DNA of 64,000 nt, taken from Ophiocordyceps camponoti-saundersi (nom. inval.). Taxonomy: Eukaryota; Ascomycota; Sordariomycetes; Hypocreales; Ophiocordycipitaceae. The stretch is from positions 211,725 to 275,724 of the forward strand of contig PDHQ01000022.1 of NCBI GenBank assembly GCA_003339415.1, read 5' to 3'. The position numbers and the translations under genes are program-made. Of this stretch, positions 45,012-58,097 are shown in pieces. The notes under the pieces were generated by a model, which was not told the origin of the DNA, did no database searches, and saw only the letters and a program-made list of their open reading frames with translations. The stretch's first letter is position 1, and every line of letters starts with the position of its first letter.

Positions 45012-45934
45012 TGCGGCGTGAAGCCGAGTCTGATGATTGATGATTGTCGAATTTTGTGCGTGTGTGTGCGCGCGCGCGTGCGTGAGAATTGATGATAGCT
45101 CGATTCAAGTTGAGACGGTGGTCGCTGGCGCGCTGTGAAATACTCGAGACAGCTTCTATTGTGCACGGCACACAATAGTCTGCAGGCGGTAATAGGAGCA
45201 AAGCAAATGCGACGACGCGGTCAGGTCACGGAGACGCGACTCTGCTAAAAGGGCCTCTCGCTCTCAATGGCGGGTACGTACCGATTATCGACTGGCTGAT
45301 GAGTCAGACTCGCGTCGCTGCCTGGAGCGTCTGCCCAATGGCCTGATGGGCTAGATAGCATGTGGGTCACGGAGACTCGAGCTGCTTACATGAGCAGCAG
45401 GCAGCAAATCACCCGCGGGGAAAGAAAGGAAAAAGCTGCTGTCCAACTCGACAGCTTCACCCACTCACGACCTCCATCCACCCACCACCTGCTCAACCCG
45501 GAAAAAAAAACCATCCCATCGCAGCGACGTGATCGAGGGCGCCTCCCGCGCTGCCTCAGCACGTCTATTTCTCTCCTTCTCTTTCAGCATCCTGATTTCG
45601 TATCTCGTCGCGTTTGTTTTTCGAGCTTTCCCGATCATCGGCTCGTGCACGAGCGTCGCCGAGACCGACCAGCCTTCTGTTTTTTTTATTCCACTTCCGC
45701 GTCGAGTTTCTACGACCAGCTCTCGCCTTTGTTCCCTCCCCTTCCTCCATCCGACAAATAAAGCTTGCGCTGGGACGCTATCGCCTCGCACATATCCTTT
45801 TCTAGCTCGCCGTTGTTCTTTCTTCGTCAAGCTTCTGATTTAGCGACTTTCCATCACGCGACGAGAGACGCTTCGTTCAGGCAAAAGACTCGCCTCGAAT
45901 CTCGAGGGCCGCAGCCCCCCCAATCCCCCGCACC
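45012..45934. promoter_or_regulatory. Divergent promoter, centrin / NUP145
   Basis: 923 bp. Holds a strict 30-nt pyrimidine-purine alternation (45055-45084, GTGTGCGCGC type) just above the centrin start, and a CT-rich stretch leading to NUP145. No gene seen. Confidence 0.5.
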
Positions 45935-48900
45935 ATGTCTTTCGGTAGCAGTGGTTTCGGGGGCTTTGGCTCAAATAACAACCAGGCGTCCAGCGCCTTC
46001 GGCGGCGGCGGCTTTGGCGCGAACAACAACTCAGGTACGGTCGAAAACCCACACTTTCTTCTCACTGTATTAACTTGTGCTGCCAAAGGTTTCGGCTCAA
46101 CCAATACTGGCGGCGGTTTTGGCCAGAATGCAAACACTGGAAGCGGCGTCTTTGGTGGAAATTCCAACACCTCCGGTTTTGGCTCCCCATCAGGTATGAT
46201 TTCTCCCGCATCCCTTCAATCCACCTGGTGATTTGTTTCGTTACATGTGGCTGATCAGGGTTTGTAGGAGGCTTTGGGTCGAACACCGGCGGTGGTTTTG
46301 GAAGCAAACCTGCCTTTGGCACCAGCAACACCACCGGCGGCGGCCTCTTTGGAGCTTCCAACACCAATAATGCCAGCAACACATCTGGCTTCGGCGGGTT
46401 CGGAACTGCGAATAATGCCAACTCTTCTCCCTTCGGAGGTGGAAACGCAACTGGCGGAGGGCTCTTTGGGAACAATGCCAACAAGACAGGCTTTGGTGCT
46501 ACTGGCAGCACCGGCACGTCGCTCTTCGGCGCTGCCAATGCAGCCTCCGGCAGTGGTTTTGGTGGTAGCGGCTTCGGTGCCACGAACAACACTGGCGCAG
46601 CGGTCGGCGATCCTCCTGGCACCGCTGCGACACCCTTCTCAGCGTTCACTGAGAAGGAGCCCAACAGTACCAACCAGTCAAATTCGTTCCAGAATATCCT
46701 GTTTCAGGATCCATACCGGAAATGGTCGGCGGAAGAACTACGACTGGCAGACTATGTTCAAGGTCGCCGTCACGGCAACGCAAGCGGAGCCGGCGCCTTC
46801 GGCGTGAACTCCGGCTTCGGGGGTGGTTTTGGCTCCAACAACCAGACCACGGGTGCCTTTGGCGCCACCTCAAATACCGGCGGCGGCCTCTTTGGGGCCA
46901 GCAACTCGAACAACGCATCCAGTGGTTTCGGTCAGGCGGCGACTGGAGCCTTTGGAGCCAACAATGCCAACACTTCAGGCGGCCTCTTTGGTAATAATAA
47001 TAACAAGCCCAGCGGCGGCCTCTTTGGAAACACTGCAAATCAGCAAAGCGGTGGCCTGTTTGGCTCAGGAACCGGCGGTGGAGGGTTCGGCGCCAACAAT
47101 GCCAACAGTGCCTTCGGCGGCAACAACAGCAACACGGGTGGTGGTGGCCTCTTCGGCTCCAATAACCAGGCGAACAAGCCTCAAGGAACGGGTTTCAGTT
47201 TTGGGAACACCAATGCCAACACCACCACCTCTGCGTTCGGATCAAACACCGGAGGTGCATTCGGCTCGTCAAACACACCAAACTCTGGTCTCTTCGGTGG
47301 CTCGAACAATCAGCAATCCGGCGGCGGCCTCTTTGGCAACAATCTGCAGCAGCAGCCGAATACCAATGCTCCTTTCGGGTCTGCTTTTGGCGCGCAGAAT
47401 CAAAACCAGACCCAGCAGAGCGGCGGTCTCTTTGGCAACAACCAGCAGAAGCCAGCAACGGGCGGCCTTTTCGGTTCGACCGCTACCAACAATACGCCGT
47501 CTGGTGGGCTCTTTGGAAATGCAAACAACCAGCAACAAGGTACCGGCGCCTTCGGCACAAACACCAACACTTCGACGACGGGTGGCCTCTTTGGCGCACC
47601 CAAGCCTACCACCACAACCAGCCTCTTCGGCGCGACCAATACAAACCAGGCAAATACCACCGGTACCGGCCTTTTCGGGGGATTGGGATCCAACACTCAG
47701 ACTCAAGGGGCCACCGGCTCTTCTTTGTTCGGGTCGACGAACAACGCTCAACAGAAGCCCGGCGGCCTCTTCGGCGCTACCAACTCAATCTCAAACGCGG
47801 GCCTTTTCGGAGGCGGAAACAGCCAGAACCAGGTTGGCTCGCTCTTTGGCAGCAGTGCAAACCAGCAGCAGACCCAGGGATCTGGCTTCGGCGGCTCCTT
47901 GCTGGGTAGCACTCAACAAAATGGCAATGCGCCTCAGGGACTTACCGCAAACCTCAACGACGTGTCGGCATATGGCAGTCCGTCTCTATTTGCTGGCCTG
48001 AGCGGCGGCGAGGTCTCCAACCCTGGTCCTCTTGCTACGCCTCTAAACGGTAGCTCGAAACCGCGGAGAAGCTCCATCCTTCCCCTATATAAGCTCGCTC
48101 CTTCAGCCGCGTCGCGACTTGTCACTCCCCAGAAGCGGGGCTTCGGCTTTTCCTACAGCTCTTTCGGGACGCCGGGAGCCAGCCCCGCCGGGAGCATTTC
48201 CAGTACGCCTGGCGCTCTTGGCCGCAGCCTGTTCGGTCACGGCTCGAGCGGCACGCTCAGTAAGAGCATGTCCACGAACAACCTTCGTCGCAGCTTCAAC
48301 ACCGAGGACAGCATACTCGCTCCGGGAGCTTTCTCGTCCAGCTCTAATAGCCGTTGGTATGGAAGTTCGGGCGCGAAAAAGCTGGTCATCAACCGGGACA
48401 TCCGCAGTGACCTATTTTCTACTCCTCAGAGAGATAAGCAACTTATCGACGGCAGTGCCAGCGCCCGCAAGCTTTCAAAGCGTGTCAGCTTCGACACCAG
48501 CAACGTTGAAGCCGAGGACGGAACACCGCTGCGTAATGCGCTTCCGGCTCCGGAGGTTACGCCCAATTCCCAGACAGACGATTCTACCCCTCGTCAAAAC
48601 CGGGTTCCGGCCACCGCCAACGGCACGAAAACGCCAGAAATGGAGCAGATCAAGGGCAACGAGCTGGCAGTCGTTCACGAGGAAGATCATACTGCCACCC
48701 CCGAGTCACCGAACACGCCTGGCCGCGATCAAGCCCCTGGAAAGTACTGGACGACGCCAAACAAGGACGAGCTGCTCAACATGAACAGAATGCAGCGGCA
48801 GAGAATTCCAAACTTTACTGTTGGTCGTGAATACGTCGGCAGTATCACGTTCAAGGTTCCCGTGGACATAAGCGGTATAGATGTCGACGACTTCTGCGGC

Positions 48901-51900
48901 ACTATCGTAGTCCTCGAGCCTCGGTCCGCTACAGTATACCCCAATCAAGCCAAGAAGCCACCAGTTGGCCGTGGACTCAATGTGCCCGCCACTATCATGC
49001 TTGAGCAGTCTTGGCCGCGTGGAGGCCGCGAGAAGCGCGGGCCGAACGACGCCAAACGAATCAACAGGCATATCGAGCGACTTCGGCAGATTCCCGACAC
49101 CACTTTCGAGAGTTATGACGAGGAGACTGGCACATGGGTTTTTACTGTGGAACATTTCACGACCTACGGCCTGAATGATTCGGACTATGATTCAGATGAG
49201 GACGACGATGATCTGCAGGTGATGGAAACTGTGCACGCGGCAGGTTCCCAGGCGGTGTCTCAGGAGCTATCATTCAATCAACTCCGAGGTGGTGGATCTT
49301 TCGACTCCACCGGTAGCATGGGTGTACCGGGTGCTTTCGACAGCCAACAGGAACTGCAGCCCGAGGCTGCTACCGGCGAGCAGCATTTTTTAGGGGATAG
49401 CTCCGCGGATCCAGCGTCCAATACTGTGCAGTTGTCTGTTGATGAGTGCGACAGCAACATGGACGACGGATATGACGTGTCCGAGGATGAAGACACGACG
49501 AGGTCTTCAATCGGGCAGCATCGAGCCGCGGAGCAGGACGAATCCTCGTCAGAGATTGATCAAGAGCCCAAGCGAGGTACGCCTGGCGGCATTCTCAGGG
49601 CCAGAATGCGAGCGATGAAGGAGTCGATCGGGCCGGTGCGGCTCGAGGTAGCTGACGGCGATGACTGGATGAGCATGCTCATCAAGACTGTAAGCCCCGT
49701 CAAGCGTAATCGCCAACAGCTCCTGGAGCAGAACGAGTCGCCATCCAAGCGTCAGCGAACGGGTGATCTCATCAACCTCGATGGCGATGCTGGTCTTGCT
49801 GCCACATCTTCCATCTTTGGCCGGAGCCCGAGCAAGGGAGACAGGGCGCTGATTGCAGGCAACCGGGGCTTTTCTACAAGCATTGACTTGATGAACTCTC
49901 TTTTTCAGAAACCAAGATACTCTAATACAGCCGTCGCCCCATTGTCGACAAAAGGACTTCCAGAGGTATGTACAGGCTTGCAAGGGCCTTGACGCAAGCG
50001 CATGGAATACTAACGTCTACTAGTGGCCTTACGAACGTCAGGGCGAGAGCTTGACTGTTGGCGAAGCTGAGCAAGTTTACCACAACGCGTCACGCCCAAC
50101 GTGGGGACCCGGGGAAACACTGGTGGTGACGCGTTCGCTGTACACTGCGCAAACGTTCAAGAGGCATCGGGGCATTATGTCCTTCCAGCGATCAGGCATC
50201 CAGACGACGCAGCAGGATGTTAGGCTCGCCAAATTTTCCACGGCGGTATGGCGCCCTCCTGTCAGTGTTCTAGCAGGAACACAAGTTCTGACGCTGTCGC
50301 AGCCTTCGCAGAAGTTTCTACAAGCCCAGAGCGACATGACCAAGATCAGCGTCGTCGACGGCGTTCCCATGGCTTCCCTGCACGTCAAAAACCTGCGGGA
50401 CCTCTTTCACCAGCAAGATATGCAGGACCCCGCTAATGTACATGAGGGTCAAGTTTGGGAGCTGGCGAGTATTCTCTTTAACCAACTTAGTTCCCGCGAC
50501 TCGGCAAATGGGGATGACTTGGCGAGAAAATCGAAGTTGTCTCAATTCTGGACCAACATGGTCGAGGCGGCGTCGACAACGAACATTGGCCTGGCGAGCT
50601 GCAGCGAAGAAAGGGTCGTGGCGTGCGTGGCGGGACATCGAATCCAGGAGGCCTGCAAGTACTTACTGGAGGGCAAAAACTTCCGTCTGGGAACCTTGGT
50701 GCCTCTGATGGGCACGAGCGACGAGGCCAAGAAGGAGATGAGGGAGCAGCTCGAGGCCTGGCACGACTCAAAAATGCTGTCCGAGTTTTCGGACGCGACG
50801 CGCACCATTTACGAGCTCCTGAGCGGCAACGCCTGTGTCTGCGAAGGGATGAAAGGAGTTCCCGTCGAGGATCGCATGGACTCATTCGTCATTGCCAAAA
50901 AATTCGGACTGGACTGGCGGCAGTCGTTTGGCCTACGATTGTGGTACGCTATCAACGCAGGAGATGGTGCGGCGGCGGCAGTCAGGATGTTCCAGGAAGA
51001 CCTAGGTCAAGACAGGGAAGATCCGCCACGCCCGTGGTTCATTGAGCAAGGCCTCCTACCGCTATGGGACGACCCGGACGCAGAGAAGCGGCAGGATCTG
51101 CTCTGGGGGCTGTTGCGGCTGTACGCAGATGAGGACGTCGATCTCGAAGCTGTCCTTCGGCCCGAGAACTCGCAGCTGTCTCCGATGGATATGCGGCTCA
51201 CTTGGCAACTTGGAGTGGCTTTGATCTCGACGGGCAAGGTTTCCTTTGGTGAAGGCGGCGCAGAGAAGGCGGACGCATCCACGCTGTCCTACGCGATGCA
51301 GCTGACGGCGGCGGGCGAGTGGCTTGAGGCCGTCTACGTTCTTTTGCACATGCACGACGATAAGGTGCGAGCCAGGGCGATACAGGAGCACCTCTGTCGA
51401 CATGGAGGCCTGATCGGGCCCGAGTCGGAGACCACCTTTTCGACGCTGGTCGATAAGTTCAGTATCCCCGCGAAATGGGTTTGGGAGGCCCGGGCTCTGT
51501 ACATGCGCAGTGTGGAACGCGACGCCTCGGCCGAGGTGCACTGCCTGCTACAGGCCGGGTCGTTCGCAGAGGCACACCGGGTGCTGGTTCAGCAGGTGGC
51601 GCCGCGAGCGATCGTCGAGCGCGACTATGACACTCTGTCGGCTTTAGTGAGCACAATGGAACTAGAGAGAGACTCGATTCCTGGGTGGACGATGGGCGGC
51701 CAAGTTTACAGCAGCTTCCTGGCCATGTTAGAGCACCGAGAGCGAGGCAACATCGTTGCGACGGCGATACTGGACAAGCTACTCGGCAGCCTTAGAGCCA
51801 TGAGCGCCACGGTGGGCGACGACGATGTTGTGGGGTTTGCGGCCATTTCAGACATGGCGGACGAAACGGCGCGGGAGCTTGTGAGAAGGAACAAGGGGTC

Positions 51901-52075
51901 AAAGGTAAAGTACCCTGGCACATACGGCGTGCTCTGCGGCAGCGGGCTGACACAGGGAGAGCAGGACGTGGAAGCTCGGTCACGGATAATGGGGCTACCC
52001 CTGACGCAGGATCGACTGTTGGCCTACTCGGTGGAGTTGGGCATAAATTGCTATCGTGAGGTGATGTCGCATTGA
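45935..52075 (+). CDS. NUP145: Nup98-Nup96 polyprotein (Nup145/Nup189), nuclear pore complex
   Basis: Four exons: 45935-46034, 46089-46193, 46259-49965, 50024-52075; introns 54, 65 and 58 nt; about 1987 aa (1984 with the alternative acceptor at 46267). Seen: dense FG/GLFG repeats over the first ~480 residues, a Gle2-binding (GLEBS) segment near 214-240 (ILFQDPYRKWSAEELRLADY), then the autoproteolytic domain ending WVFTVEHFTTYGL, with the HF|T cleavage site at about 1035/1036. The remainder is the helical Nup96/Nup145C part that joins the Y complex. Self-cleavage would release a mobile FG nucleoporin and a scaffold protein. Key cleavage residues are intact. Confidence 0.95.
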
Positions 52076-52502
52076 GGACAAGGATGGATTTGGGAAACGA
52101 AGCGAAAGGACGGGACTTGAGAGAGAGATTGCGTCGAGGATGGAAAGGGCTCTCTCTGTATGTAGGATGTCGCACACGAGGTTCAGCGAGATTTCGCTGT
52201 GGACATATGATAAAAGTAGCACTTTCCATGACCTGAGTGTGATGTCGTCGGGGATGTTGTTGGAGTGCTCCCATGATGGTAGTCTAGACTCTAGACTGTC
52301 TAGTACTACCTAGGTAGGTAGATAAGCCTCTACACCGCGTACTTACATATTCGTACCTGCATGTATGCATCTAAGCCAACAATACCGATTGCACGTGAAT
52401 AAGCTCCCTCTCGACCTCAGCTCCTACACATGTAACCGCAATCGCCTTCGACCTCTTACTCCAACCCTCGCCTGCCACGATCAAAGGGCACCTACATCCA
52501 CC
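52076..52502. promoter_or_regulatory. Intergenic region between NUP145 and the carrier gene
   Basis: 427 bp in tandem orientation. Contains TCTAGACTCTAGACTGTCTAG and TACCTAGGTAGGTAG repeats at about 52,283-52,321. Nothing else recognisable. Confidence 0.4.
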
Positions 52503-53816
52503 ATGTCGCAGGAGAAGCCGCTGCCGTTTAGATACCAGTTCGCCGCAGGTTCGTGTCCGCTCCAACGAGGTTTACGACGAGGAAGTGAGAGATAGAGGGC
52601 GCTGACGGGGCTGTGCAGGCGCCGTTGCTGGCGTCTCCGAGGTGCGGCCTCTTGTTTCCTTGTCTATGAGAGTAATGAGGAGCGAGACAACTGACTGAAT
52701 GGCTCGAGAGAGGACTCTTAGATCTTGGTCATGTAAGGACATGTCATGGCCTTCTTGTTGATCTTTGAGGCTGACGGGGCCGATAACAGGTATCCTCTCG
52801 ATGTCGTCAAGACGCGCGTGTACGATGGGCTATACCCCCCCTTCCCTCTACATTTAATTGGCTAAGGCGATGAACTTTGGGTGGAAAACAAATGCAGACA
52901 GTTGCAAACCGGCAAGGGGAGTGGTGCCGAGGCATACAATGGTATGCTGGATTGCTTCCGCAAGATCATCCGACAAGAAGGGTGCGTTTCTCCTTATAGC
53001 GTTGAAAAGAGTCCAACGAGCTAGAAGTCACATTGACTTTGGCAGCTTCTCTCGACTCTACCGCGGAATCTCAGCCCCCATCCTGATGGAAGCGCCCAAA
53101 CGAGCAACCAAATTCGCCGCCAACGACGAATGGGGCAAGGCATATCGACGCCTGTTCGGCATGCAATCCATGACGCAGTCTCTCTCTGTTCTGACGGGGG
53201 CCTCGGCCGGAGCGACGGAATCCTTCGTCGTCGTCCCATTCGAACTGGTCAAGATTCGCCTGCAGGATAAGGCATCGGCGGGAAGGTATAACGGCATGAT
53301 CGATTGCGTCGTCAAGACGGTTCGGAATGAGGGCCCGCTTGCCCTCTACCAGGGTCTAGAGAGCACCATGTGGCGTCATGTTCTTTGGAACGCCGGTTAC
53401 TTTGGCTGCATCTTTCAGGTGCGGCAAATGATGCCCGCTGCTGAGTCGAAGCAGGGTCGGCTGTTCAACGATCTCGTCTCCGGCTCCGTCGGTGGCACCG
53501 TCGGCACCATGCTCAATACCCCGATGGACGTCGTCAAGAGTCGGATCCAGAATACCCCCCGCATCGCCGGCACGTCGCCCAAGTATAACTGGGCTTGGCC
53601 TTCTGTCTTGACCGTTCTAAGAGAAGAGGGCCCAGCTGCTCTATACAAGGGCTTTCTACCAAAGGTTTGCTGCCCTGCTTCCTTTGACCCCCCAAGTCGC
53701 CTCTAAGCCCCTTGTTCTCACCACATTCGCAGGTGCTTCGTCTCGGTCCCGGAGGCGGCATCCTCCTCGTCGTCTACACCACCGTCATGGACACGTTCCG
53801 CAAATGGCATTCGTAG
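52503..53816 (+). CDS. ODC1: Mitochondrial 2-oxodicarboxylate carrier (SLC25 family)
   Basis: Seven exons: 52503-52548, 52619-52641, 52722-52732, 52790-52819, 52898-52981, 53046-53664, 53733-53816; 298 aa. Seen: three SLC25 repeats with signatures PLDVVKTRVQLQ, PFELVKIRLQDKAS and PMDVVKSRIQN, each followed by the EG....YRG/YQG/YKG element. The sequence matches the Odc1/Odc2 branch, which swaps 2-oxoglutarate/2-oxoadipate across the inner membrane for lysine and glutamate metabolism. Exon 3 is only 11 nt (ATCTTGGTCAT) and exon 2 is 23 nt; frame closes exactly when both are kept. The short 5' exons make this gene easy to mis-predict. Confidence 0.9.
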
Positions 53817-54306
53817 AATCGGAGGAAAGAGAAAAGGGGTGAAGAGAGACGTTCTAGCCTGTGTTCATTTTCCTCTTTCCATCCATGAAGCCTTCGTTTG
53901 GTTGGTACGCGGTTGGCTAGCATAAGAGCAAGTCTTGGTTTCCCATACAATCATCTACTGTTTTGCTTTCTTCATGGCTTCATTGCACTCTAGACAATAT
54001 CTTTTCTTGCACTAGACTCCGTCGCCTCCTCTGCCCTCCCGGAAAGAGGAGGGATAATTAAAGACAAAGGGGGTAAAGCAATGAAGGCCGCGGCCTGATT
54101 TAAAGCGTGGCCCCCGGATGCTCAGATCGCTGTTGGCGATACAGTCGTTCAAGTCAAGTCCCCTCTGGTGAGCTTTACAGAGACACTGCCCAGCACGGCG
54201 GAGTAGGGTAGACGGCATCCGTCTATCCCTGAGATGCCGTCTATTGCCCTGAGCTTACGACGAATGAACAACGGGAAAAAAGGGTGACGAAAGATTCCAG
54301 GTCCGC
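53817..54306. other. Convergent intergenic region
   Basis: 490 bp between the carrier and acetyltransferase stop codons. A weakly tRNA-like stretch (54,080-54,190) was examined and not accepted. No other structure seen. Confidence 0.4.
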
Positions 54307-57300
54307 TCAGCCTTCTATGTGCGCGTCCTCAACCCGTTCTTCTCCGACGCGGCCGTCATTCACATGCGCGACCTTGCCGTTGGACGGAGGCCTGGCAACG
54401 ACGACCTGAACCTCGTCCTGCGCGGGGCGGTCATTTAAGGTCTGGTCGGTGTCAGCTCTCCGGCCTTCAGCCTCGGCCTTCATCCTCGCCTGCTTCTCCT
54501 TCCAGCCTGGGGGCAGGCCGGGACCGCTGTCGGCGTTGCCATAGTCCGATTTCTTGGTTCCCTTTGGCCAACGTCCCGGGCCGCGCCCTGTGCCGCCGGT
54601 TTTGCGCCGGGATGTACTGCTTCGCCGGCTCGACGTCGCGTGCCGCCGGCCGCTGCTGCTGCTCCCGCCCGCCCGTCGCGGGCGCGACGACCCGCTGCCG
54701 GTGCGGCCCATGACAGATCGACCGACGCCTTGCCTTGCGCGATCTCCCCGCCGTCCTCCGCCGACGGGAGGGAACACCTCGAATCGGGTTGGCGGTATGT
54801 CTCTGTACATCGCTTGCCAGTCTCCATACTCGGACACGTCGTCGTTTTCGTTGTTGATTTTTTGCTCTTCGCCGTCGCCGCTGCCCTTGTCCTTATCCTT
54901 ATCCTGAGGCTCCGCGTTTTCCTTGTCCTCTGGCGCTACTGTCTCAATTGACTTGACGGGCTCCGGGCCGTCCTGCCCCGGTGAAACCGCGGCCTCGCCG
55001 TTGGCCGGCTGCGACTCGGTGCCGGAGCCTTCCATCACCTTGGCCTCATCGTCCTCGCGCGGCGCTATGGTGCTGATGGGCGGGCCAAACTCAAAGTTGA
55101 CGGCGTTGCTGCGGCCCATGACGTACGGCGTCCATGCAAGTGCTTCTGGCTTCAGCCTGACATAGCCCTTGGACTCCCACTTGGCCACGTACTGCCGGCA
55201 ATAGTCCAAGTCCACGCGGAATGCGTACAGCTGCGTCTGCGGATCCCGCACCAGAGCCCGCAATCCTTCCAGGGCGGAGACAACATCGTCAGGTGTCATG
55301 CCCGTCTCGTCCGAGATGCCGCGGACGCTGAGGCCGTCTCGCTTGTGTGCCTCGCCATGCGTCAGATTCATCAAGTATCGGCACAGCTCCAGCCGCCAGT
55401 AGTTGCGATACGAGACGAGACCCATGTCCGACAGCGGCTTCTCGGGCGAGCCCGTCTTCTGCTCCGTTCTAGTCAGGAGGTAGGAAAAGTCGATGAGCAG
55501 GTTGCCATAGCCTTTCCGCTGGTGAATCGGCAACGTCAAGATGCATGACACGTTGTTCTGGCTGCTGGCCCGTTTCTCCTTGGAAAAGTAGCCGACAAAG
55601 TGGTATCCTCGCTCGTCATACTCACAGAGGATGTAGAACAAAAACGGCTCGACGTCGTAGTAGAGCGTCTTGGAGCCGAGAAACAGCTTCGCCAGGAGGC
55701 ACAGGTTCTGACAGTACACCGGATGCTTCCGACCGTCCACCTCGAAGATGGACACGGACTCGTGTCGGTAGATTTCGTCTCCTGGCGGATGTTTCGCAGC
55801 GCATTTGAGCTTGTGCCGCCACGCGACGTAATCGGAGTTCATATACTTGAGGCAGAACTCGCAGATGTAGAGCACGCGATTCCGGCTATACTCGGCCGGA
55901 TAGGGGGCTGCGTACCAAGTATCAATCTCCCATCCGCCAAACTCAACGCACTCGATGTGGCTGGCGTTGTCGTTTGCCTTTTTGGCTTTCCGCACCGGCA
56001 CCTCAGCTTCAGCCTGCATCGCCAGGACGCGAGCCCTCCACTCGTCCTCGGCCTTTTGCTTGGCCTGGTCGAATCTCTTTCGATCCTCGGGCGTGGGTAG
56101 CGTCTTGGACGTATCTGCCTCTGCTTCGGTAAGGATGCCACCGTATGGCTTGCCCTTGGCGTCGTCGGTCTCCTTGTCGAAGAGAGAATAGAACGGCTGC
56201 GAGTAAAGGTCCGAAGTGAAGGGCGTGGGGAGCGCTGGAGTCGGGACGGTGGCCGGCCGCAGGGGTGTCGCTCGTGGGGGCGGAGGAGCGGGTCGCGGGG
56301 CAGTACCAGGCCGTCTTCGGTCGCGTTTTTTGCGTGACAATATCTCCTTGAGATTGACGGGGCGTATCGATATTCGCAAGACTAGTGACGAGCGCGTCTT
56401 CTTCTCGACCACCACGAGCGATGGCCGCTGTGTCTTGAGCCGCAACACCCGTGGCGTCTTGTTCGACTCGCCGGACTGGATCGCACCCACGTCGTCATGA
56501 CCAGCCGTCTCGCTTGATTGGTTTCTCCGTCGCTTTCTTGACGGGGCCTCCGCTTCCTCGGGCTCCGCTGACGACGTCTTCCTTTTGCGCAGCGCGCGGC
56601 CCCCGACGCCTGCGTCGCTCTCGTCGGCTGCCGCGCTGGATCCGGGGGGCTCCTCTGATTTGCTTGGCTCTTGCGCCGGCTCAGTCGCACTTGACTGTTG
56701 CGACAGAGATGGTGCGTTTTCATCGACGCTGGCGTCCTCGTTCATGTTGACGTCACCGCCGTCCGCATCAGTGTCGTCGGCGCAGCACTCTGGGCATTTC
56801 CAAGCTTTGGAATCTGGGCGCTTGTCAGCGCATATCGGGATAAGCCCGGAGACCTGCGGGCACATACGGTTCTTCTCCGTCATGGCAGCAGCATCGCGGG
56901 CACATTGCTGATGCGCTGGTAGTGGTCAGTGATTCTGTCTGTCTGACGAGCCATTTCAGATCGGAGCGTTATACCGTTTTCGCCACACGAAATACAGTCG
57001 AGAAAAGCCTCGAAGTCTTCACTGGGATCATTCTCCTCATCCTGCTTGCAAAACATGCAGGTATTCGGCGACGCCGCTTCGGAGTCGTCGTCTTCGTCTG
57101 CGGCGTCTTCGTCTTCCCAAGCGGCCTCATCATCGGACTCGGCGCTTGGAAGATCAGATACGTCGCTCTCAGCGTCGTCGTCATTGACAGATTCGCCGGG
57201 TTTGATTTTCACAGCTCCAACGGCTTCATCCAGATCTTCTGCATCTCCGTCCTCGTCCTCTTGTATGCCACCATGGCCGACGATAATTTGTGTGTCATTC

Positions 57301-57542
57301 TCCTCTTCGACATAGGCATCGTCGTCAATCTCCTCGCCCGAAGCGTCTCGATCACTGAATTGGTCGTCTCCATCTTCTTGGTCACTTTCAGCACTTTGAT
57401 GAAGGGCGGAGTCCGCAACAACCGGCGCGGCAGTAGATTCCGTGGCGTTATCAGCAAAGCTATCGGCCGTCTCGTATTCCGCGTCTTCAGAAAGCAAGAC
57501 ACTCTGTTGCAGCTCCTCTTCCATCGCTTGCGCACTCGCCAT
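54307..57542 (-). CDS. SAS3: MYST-family histone acetyltransferase with PHD finger (Sas3/KAT6 type)
   Basis: Two exons, 57542-56975 and 56915-54307, intron 59 nt; 1058 aa. Seen: acidic N terminus, a PHD finger at 162-233 (C162, C165, C183, C186, H191, C194, C230, C233) split by the intron, basic/proline linker, then the MYST domain at ~510-790: C2HC finger CEFC (541-544), catalytic Cys647 in NNVSCILTLP, acetyl-CoA loop QRKGYG (655-660) and DMGLVSYRNYW. The C terminus is Gly/Ser/Arg-rich. PHD plus MYST without a chromodomain points to Sas3/Mst2 (NuA3 complex, H3K14/K23 acetylation) rather than Esa1. Confidence 0.9.
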
Positions 57543-58097
57543 TGTTACCCCTGCTTCCCAAGGCCAAAACGATAGACCGTCGGATCAGAGTCGCGCATGT
57601 CGAGTTCGGTTAAGGGTAACGATCAGCACGTGCGGACCCGAAGCCGCTCGGCCTGTGCTGTTGTTAGCTGTTGCCTAGGGCGAAGTGGAACGCGACCAGA
57701 TCGTGAGCAGCACCTCGTGAAAAAGGAACGTCTCTAGGTAGCGGCCTGAAGACGAGGAGCGAAAGCTGTCGAGTCGCGTTATGGGTTTTTTTTTGGAGGG
57801 GGGTGTTGGCGACGCACGAGAGCACGTCGCTACAGTGCGCCGTACTGTTCGAGGCTTGGCGGTCGCGTGGTAGAAGTGGCAAGTACAGTGATTGAAGTAT
57901 TTCGGATTAACTGTTCAACCGCGTGGGAAAGTACCGTGAATTTGGCGCCTGAGGCATCCATTCATTGGCGAGGGAACTACCTACCGCTCCAGACGCCGTC
58001 TAGTGGTATCCTCCAACCAAGCTACACCCACCATCGAAGCTGTGTCGAAGACTACTTCTACGCTCCCAGGTTAGCCGGCTGGGCAACAACCGCAGCC
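57543..58097. promoter_or_regulatory. Divergent promoter, SAS3 / NDUFA1
   Basis: 555 bp between start codons. An ATG-initiated frame runs in from 57,867 but its N-terminal part shows no conservation; the real NDUFA1 start is MPVPFEALLPY. A T8 run lies at about 57,786. Confidence 0.45.

Noticed and set aside
54080..54190. tRNA-like stretch on the minus strand (TTTAAATC loop, GCGATCTGAGC)
   Set aside because: The T-arm does not pair, no acceptor stem forms, and B-box match is poor.
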